Source of the DNA: Pontederia crassipes
Taxonomy: Eukaryota > Streptophyta > Magnoliopsida > Commelinales > Pontederiaceae
Length of the DNA: 64,000 bases
Assembly (NCBI GenBank): GCA_030549335.1
Contig: CM060197.1
Location: 47,457,654 to 47,521,653 of the forward strand
Direction of reading: 5' to 3'
The position numbers were made by a program, and so were the translations under genes. The notes beneath the pieces are model-generated. The model was not told the DNA's origin, made no database searches, and was given only the letters and a program-made list of their open reading frames with translations. This document shows, piece by piece, positions 59,099 to 64,000 of the stretch (its first letter is position 1; each line of letters opens with the position of its first letter).

Positions 59099-59557
59099 GC
59101 GTATCGTGCATCTTAGACCCGAACTACGCGTGTTTCTGCAAATCGAAACAAGTGGACATCATAGTGGTAAAAAATGCATAGAAGAATGACTCACCACCTT
59201 GCGCGAACAATCTTTCGCGACATCGACGACGACCTCGGCGATGGATGCCGAAGATCCGGCCACTACCTAACACAACAGAGAGCTTTCCGTGAAGGACGCC
59301 CGCCGTCAACGAACACAAGCTTGCTACGACCTAGGGCAGAGATCAGCGAAGAAGGGGAGAAAGGCGTTAATAAAATACCACATGATGGGGGCGAAATGGT
59401 CATCTTGGTCGGTGGGTTATATTGTGAAGCCAAACACTACCAAGAATACGTCTACGAAATTCTTCGCCCCTCACCAAATGCAAAGTCGATTATCGTCTAA
59501 TGTTTCACGCGATATCCTTCTCTTCGAAGAATATCTGCTGGTATCCCTCCATCAGTA

Positions 59558-59577
59558 TCCAGCAACCAAACAGCCGC
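59558..59577 (-). repeat. Right terminal inverted repeat of the PIF/Harbinger element
   Basis: TCCAGCAACCAAACAGCCGC is the inverse of GCGGCTGTTTGGTTGCTGGA and is followed by TAA. Confidence 0.85.
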
Positions 59578-59729
59578 TAAAGGAATCAGCATATGTTGTT
59601 TCGGGTAGTTGTCATACTCAACAGTGCACTTTATCTGGAATTGCATTGAAAGAGACTGAATATCCTTTTTTTTCACTTTAACTGAGAAATCACACACCAT
59701 GATTTGTATTTGAACTTATTTGTATTAGC

Positions 59730-60960
59730 AAGGTGATCCAGGAACAGGAAAGAGAACAGAGCGATGTGAATCGCCTTCGGCGACTCCCTCCTCTTGAGCG
59801 TGAAAGGATGAACAAAAGATCAAAGACTCGCATTCATCCAGTGGTACCAGAAGACAGAAGAGTGCAGGGAGATTTTCCAAAAATATCTCAAGGACACCCT
59901 AGAGAGCATTTTCGCCGCTTATCCTACAGAAGAGCCAGCAGATAAACTACTAAAACAATCGTTTGTAGAGACCTAGGAATCGTACTTGCAGCAGACATGG
60001 TCCTCCAACCAGACTCCTACTTCTTGTTTCATAAGAGGTTCTCTAGGTTAATTGCACAAGGCATTTATTTGCCCACACTATTGTTCGGTATGCAAGAAGT
60101 CGATCAAATTAAGACTCAAGGTCTTGAATCTATCATAACCGCTGTTGGCTCAAATGAACTGCATTTCCATGAAGTAGCAACAGTATATCCCAATGATAAA
60201 CAGAGATTGTATATTTATCTGAGACAAAACAGCAGCTACTTTCTTAGCGCCCATAAGGAATTTATGAAGCAAGAAACCACTGAGGTCTGGTTCCGGAGAA
60301 GCAAAGGGATACCCACATGCAGTTAATTTTCTGACATTTCTGTCCTTCTGCCTCAGCAAGACTTCCTCCACTCCGGCTCCCCTTAAGCACACCTGGGAAA
60401 CTAGAAGCAGTTCTTGAACTCGCCCGTCTCGAAGCGATGCCAGCTTTGTGATTTCTACCAATGGCTGTTGACAAAGGACAAGGTTCCTACGAGGGATGAG
60501 GATCCAGAGGGTTTGAAACTTGCAGCAAGTCCCTTGAAGATGGGTTGCAATGTTGTCAAACACGAAATGCCAAGAGATTGACACGCCCGCTTATATGAGA
60601 AGTATGTCCAGGACAGGTGGAGTATGCCCATCCAAACAGCTCCCAAAGCCTCAATCCATCTATCTGTTTGAGAAGAAATTTCAGCCAGCAGATTGTTTTT
60701 GGATATCATTTCCACCAGAGTCAATGCAGCAAGCTGTATCACATGTTTTGAACACAGAAGAAATCGACCAACTTTTAAGGACAAAAGTTCTCTTTGTTAA
60801 GCTAAGTATAACCACTAACACATATCTTTTAAGGACTGCTGGAAGTTATAAAAGAAAGTAGCAAGATATCTTGCTTTGAAGTTTCGTTCCTCAGGACTCC
60901 AAATAAGCCAAAGTTCATCATCAAACCAAGACAAAAGAGGTAACTTATCATTTAAGTCAC
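59730..60960 (+). pseudogene. Unidentified decayed coding sequence
   Basis: GC content rises and protein-like stretches appear in changing frames. Examples are a charged segment at 59733-59840, IFQKYLKDTLESIFAAYPTE at about 59868-59928, QTWSSNQTPTSCF near 59993, and DPEGLKLAASPLKMGCNVVKH near 60500-60565. Stops and frameshifts separate them. I do not recognise the family. The pattern suggests an intronless or processed, long-decayed gene copy, but a diverged transposon gene is equally possible. Confidence 0.35.
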
Positions 60961-62381
60961 ATACAAGGCAGTCATTTAGATGAGCATTTGTGAACTTTGT
61001 TTACATGCATACATAATTCAGAAAACTACTAAACTGGGATACTTAAACCACAATGATCAAAGTTGCATATCATTTATCACAATGATGAATATCAAAAGTT
61101 TCTTATGAATATTAATGGTACGTCATTTTCTAATTTCTATCTCTACTCTATCGTTCTATTTACTGTATAGATCATGATGTCCAATTGAGAGGCGTCAAGA
61201 CCATCTTATGAAGGATGAACAGGCAAGTGTCTTTCTATTTCCTGAAATATGTTTACCTATAAGTACATTAACTAACAACATAGATTATCATAGGCACTTG
61301 CAATTGCACGCATATGAATGTAATTGTGTAACGTACATTCTCGATGTGGTATAAATATTTGTGTTTGGAATCAGGGAAGACACTAGTACATGTTCATTCT
61401 GATTATCTAGCGGAAAGAATAAGATGCCTACTACAGAAAAAGCATAAACCCAAATGATGCTAGTGAACATTGATATCAATCATCATTGCTCGCCCAAAAG
61501 CCATTCGGCACATGAACAATGAGACATCAGATTAGAGATCACTAATCTTTGCCTTTCATATCTGATTTTTTTTTTTTTTGCTTTTTCCGATTGGAAGTTT
61601 TGGATATAAACCCACACGTTTTTTTAGGTTTGTACATAGGGTACTTGTGATTGCATTATTTATGATAGAACCATGTTTTATATGTAGAAAAATTTGGTGC
61701 AAGAGATTCCTTAATTATCATTCACTGAACCTGACTTTGTTCACATTCTCAATGACAACAAAAAAAAAATATTGGCAATTTTCCATTTCTTGCTGAGAGT
61801 ATGAAGGACTTTTGTTGGATCAAAGTTTTTGAATTTCGTTGGTGTAGACTTTGATAAGTCAATAACTTCCCCATTAGTATTCCAGATAATAGGAAATTAA
61901 GCTCTAATCCACATTTGAGATTGAGTAAAGGCTTCAACATCTCTTAGGGATGGAGAGAAAAGTAGTCCAGAGCATAATCAATTGAGACGAAAACCAATTC
62001 AAGTCATCTAATCTGTTTGGCATGAAACTCATCTTCCGTAGACTTATCTGTACCAAAATTTGATGCTTCTTATTTGTCAACCAAATCTGATTATACAAGT
62101 TAAAATCTTAAAGACACCACCCTATCTATATAGTTCAAAGAATAGAAGAATAGCCCGAGTTTCTATCTTCTAGAATCCACAAATTTTCATAACGGTGCTT
62201 AGGACTTGTAGCATGAGTTTCAAGCTTTCACATGCAAAATGATGCTCTTATACTAACATATTTATCCCTACAAAACAGGTTCAGTACATTTTTAGCATCA
62301 CTGACATGTGGCAAGCTTGAGGGTTCTGTCTGGATGTCTTTGACAGCACCGTCATTTTGACATGATTATCTTAGAATCTGT
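60961..62381. other. AT-rich DNA without a recognisable feature
   Basis: No coding motif, terminal repeat or microsatellite beyond short poly-T and poly-A runs (61567-61580, 61759-61769) is visible. Confidence 0.5.
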
Positions 62382-62655
62382 AATAAAGGGGTGAAATGAT
62401 AATTAAGGGTGGGATGGTGTAATATAATGAAGGATGAGATGGTAGAGTATGGTGTCATTATAAATTTCATGTTTGAATAGTACGATGTAAAAAATGATGG
62501 TACGAGGATAAAATATTTATTTATTAAAAGTCATTTTTACCCTTTAAAATAAAAAATGATAAATAAATATATCAATGTGTGAGAGAGAAAAAAAGATAAT
62601 ATATCAATGAGAGAGAAGAGAGAGACCTATTCCATTTTCACCCCTTCTAATTTAA
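62382..62655. mobile_element. Possible MITE with AAGGGGTGAAA termini
   Basis: AAAGGGGTGAAATG near 62385 and its inverse CATTTTCACCCCTTC near 62634-62648 form short inverted ends about 270 bp apart. TAAT flanks both sides (about 62380 and 62649). The inside is AT-rich and non-coding. The short arms make this tentative. Confidence 0.4.
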
Positions 62656-63740
62656 ATAAAAAATATAATAAAAAATTTAAGTAATTTTATTTCCCTAATT
62701 CGACATTGTTGGAGACCTAAAATGCTATGTCAGTTCGGATGTTACAAGTCTTTTACTTCCCCCGATTATAAATCCACAACACGATCATGCCAAAACCACG
62801 CCACAAGATTTTGGCGTGGAAAGTATAAATCTTTGCACATGATTTCTGAAGAATACCTCATTTAAAATACTGATTTTTAATCAGAGGACGAAGGCAGCAT
62901 ACATCATTATCTCCTTCGCAGAACGATTCCAACTTAACGTCAAAATGACGACTTTCTTTCAGGAAAGAAAAAAGAAATTAGAGGTAAATTCTATAAAGCA
63001 ACAGACGGTGCAATGAACAAAAAAGAAAGAAAAAAACTCAGGAGACCAAAAAGAAGGAACAGAATTTTGAAGAGGAAAAGGTAACAGTAAGAACAAAAAA
63101 AAAAAAAAAGAAAAATGCAGGAGAGGAAGAAAGCACGGGAGAGAGTGAAAAAAAGTAGTAGCTTTTAACTTACAGTTGGATGATTCGTGTGCTCCAACTT
63201 CTGAAAAATTGATTTGATCTCATTTTTCATCTAATTTCAACACTTCGAGCCTTTTTGTTTGCGGAATCGAACGGAAACCAAGTTTTTGTTCCGTCTCGTT
63301 CCGTCAAACATCGCTCTAAAATTAAATTTCGGGACGAAAACAATTATGATGGAACCAGAGTCACGTGACCCCGGTTTCATTCTCCCGATTTCACAAAAAA
63401 TGGTGCACCGGGAGATGCTCCAATTTTTTGTGTTTTTTTCAAAATTTATTTTCTTTTTTTCTTTTTATTTTCTCTCACAACATATATTTTATAAAATTAA
63501 TTAATTAATAAATATAACATTAGTGCAATATTTATGTCTCATTATGACTCATTAATTAAGTCATAATGTTATAAATATAACATTAATAAATTTCAATTTA
63601 TTAAATTTTATTAAATATTATTTTGGAGAACTTTGATTATTTGATATTATAAATATCAATGAGTCATAATGAGTTAAGATGCAAATATAATCATTAGTAT
63701 TTAGAAAATTATTAATAAGGAGTTTTTATGATGTTTCAGC
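62656..63740. other. Non-coding; inverted-repeat AT-rich patch at the right
   Basis: No gene is recognised. CTCATTATGACTCATTAATT (about 63538) and TGAGTCATAATGAGT (about 63660) are inverted copies that could form a hairpin around 120 bp of AT-rich sequence. This may be the interior of the transposon terminus that follows. Confidence 0.4.
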
Positions 63741-64000
63741 AGTTTTAAAGTTTGCATATCTGACATTAAATGACATTTATAAAATGTCATTGAAGATAAC
63801 TTCTTAGTGACGCTTATAAAATGTCACAAACAATATTTTTTGTGACGTTTCAATAATTCTTTAAATTGTATTTATGACATTTGGTGACGTTTACATGTCA
63901 CAAATATTTAACATTTTGTGACATCTATAAGTCACTAAAATGTAGAGTTTTCGTGACGTTTGACTATTTAATAACGGTCATCGAATATACGTCACTATGA
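63741..64000. repeat. Transposon subterminal repeats (GTGACGTTT / AATGTCAC), cut by window end
   Basis: Nine or more TGACATTTATAAA, GTGACGTTT and ATGTCAC motifs in both orientations are packed into 260 bp. This organisation resembles CACTA subterminal arrays. The element continues beyond the window, so superfamily and ends are unknown. Confidence 0.5.

Larger units (their letters stand above)
53102..59577 (+). mobile_element. PIF/Harbinger DNA transposon (6476 bp)
   Basis: The left end GGGGCCGTTTGGTTGGTGGA (53102) and the inverted right end GCGGCTGTTTGGTTGCTGGA (59577) match at 17 of 20 bases. The flanks are TGA (53099-53101) and TAA (59578-59580), consistent with the 3 bp TWA target duplication of this superfamily after one mutation. 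Inside are the two canonical genes: a Myb-like ORF1 and a DDE transposase. The right 2 kb additionally holds an opposite-strand GRF-zinc-finger frame. Confidence 0.85.

Noticed and set aside
58765-59500. Plus-strand frames at the right end of the PIF element
   Set aside because: They overlap the minus-strand GRF finger exons and contain no recognisable motif; the minus-strand reading explains the sequence better.
60150-60784. Minus-strand frames of 109-144 codons
   Set aside because: No motif or splice context; the plus strand shows at least equally protein-like stretches, so no strand can be assigned with confidence.

Overview
The window is nuclear DNA of a flowering plant and consists almost entirely of transposable-element debris around one decayed disease-resistance-type locus. 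The evidence is plant-type spliced CACTA and PIF/Harbinger transposase genes, Ty3/gypsy and Ty1/copia retrotransposons with TGGTATCAGA-type primer-binding sites, a tRNA-derived SINE, an RTE-like LINE and a CC-NBS-LRR (CNL) gene. There are no operons, rRNA genes or CRISPR arrays, and I see no intact protein-coding host gene. All homologies were read by eye. Family names rest on recognised motifs, not on database searches.

Layout: 1-3020 is a tandem LTR-internal-LTR array of a non-coding LTR element with a 1343 bp period. 4651-8557 is a broken CACTA element (TNP2-like and Transposase_24-like remnants plus a 3' terminus of CCGTCGATA-type repeats). 8577-14208 is a very long LTR in minus orientation, internally duplicated and carrying a nested solo LTR. 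14934-18420 holds a MITE, a SINE and a CACTA terminus interrupted by a 2 kb solo LTR. 18421-21604 is another LTR of the long family, containing three copies of a 510 bp repeat.

21830-28592 is the wreck of a first CNL locus. Upstream-flank and C-terminal-exon homology survive, but the coding body is gone and AT-rich tandem repeats and a copia pol remnant sit in its place. 29307-31096 holds minus-strand copia pieces. 31288-41999 is a Ty3/gypsy (chromovirus-like) element with two LTRs of about 2 kb. An RTE LINE lies in its 5' LTR; a CACTA element and a copia solo LTR lie in its 3' LTR.

42822-46639 is the second CNL copy. Its CC and NB-ARC domains are readable, but frameshifts and a 433 bp solo LTR in the LRR exon make it a pseudogene. 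48804-52969 is a third long LTR. 53102-59577 is a complete-length PIF/Harbinger element with TIRs and near-identical TSDs. It holds a Myb-like ORF1, a degenerate DDE transposase and, unexpectedly, an opposite-strand GRF-zinc-finger reading frame. From 59581 to the end there is unidentified gene debris, a possible MITE and a transposon terminus cut by the window edge.

The sequence is most informative as a nested-insertion record. Several insertions can be dated relative to each other because the empty site survives in a paralogous copy inside the same window.
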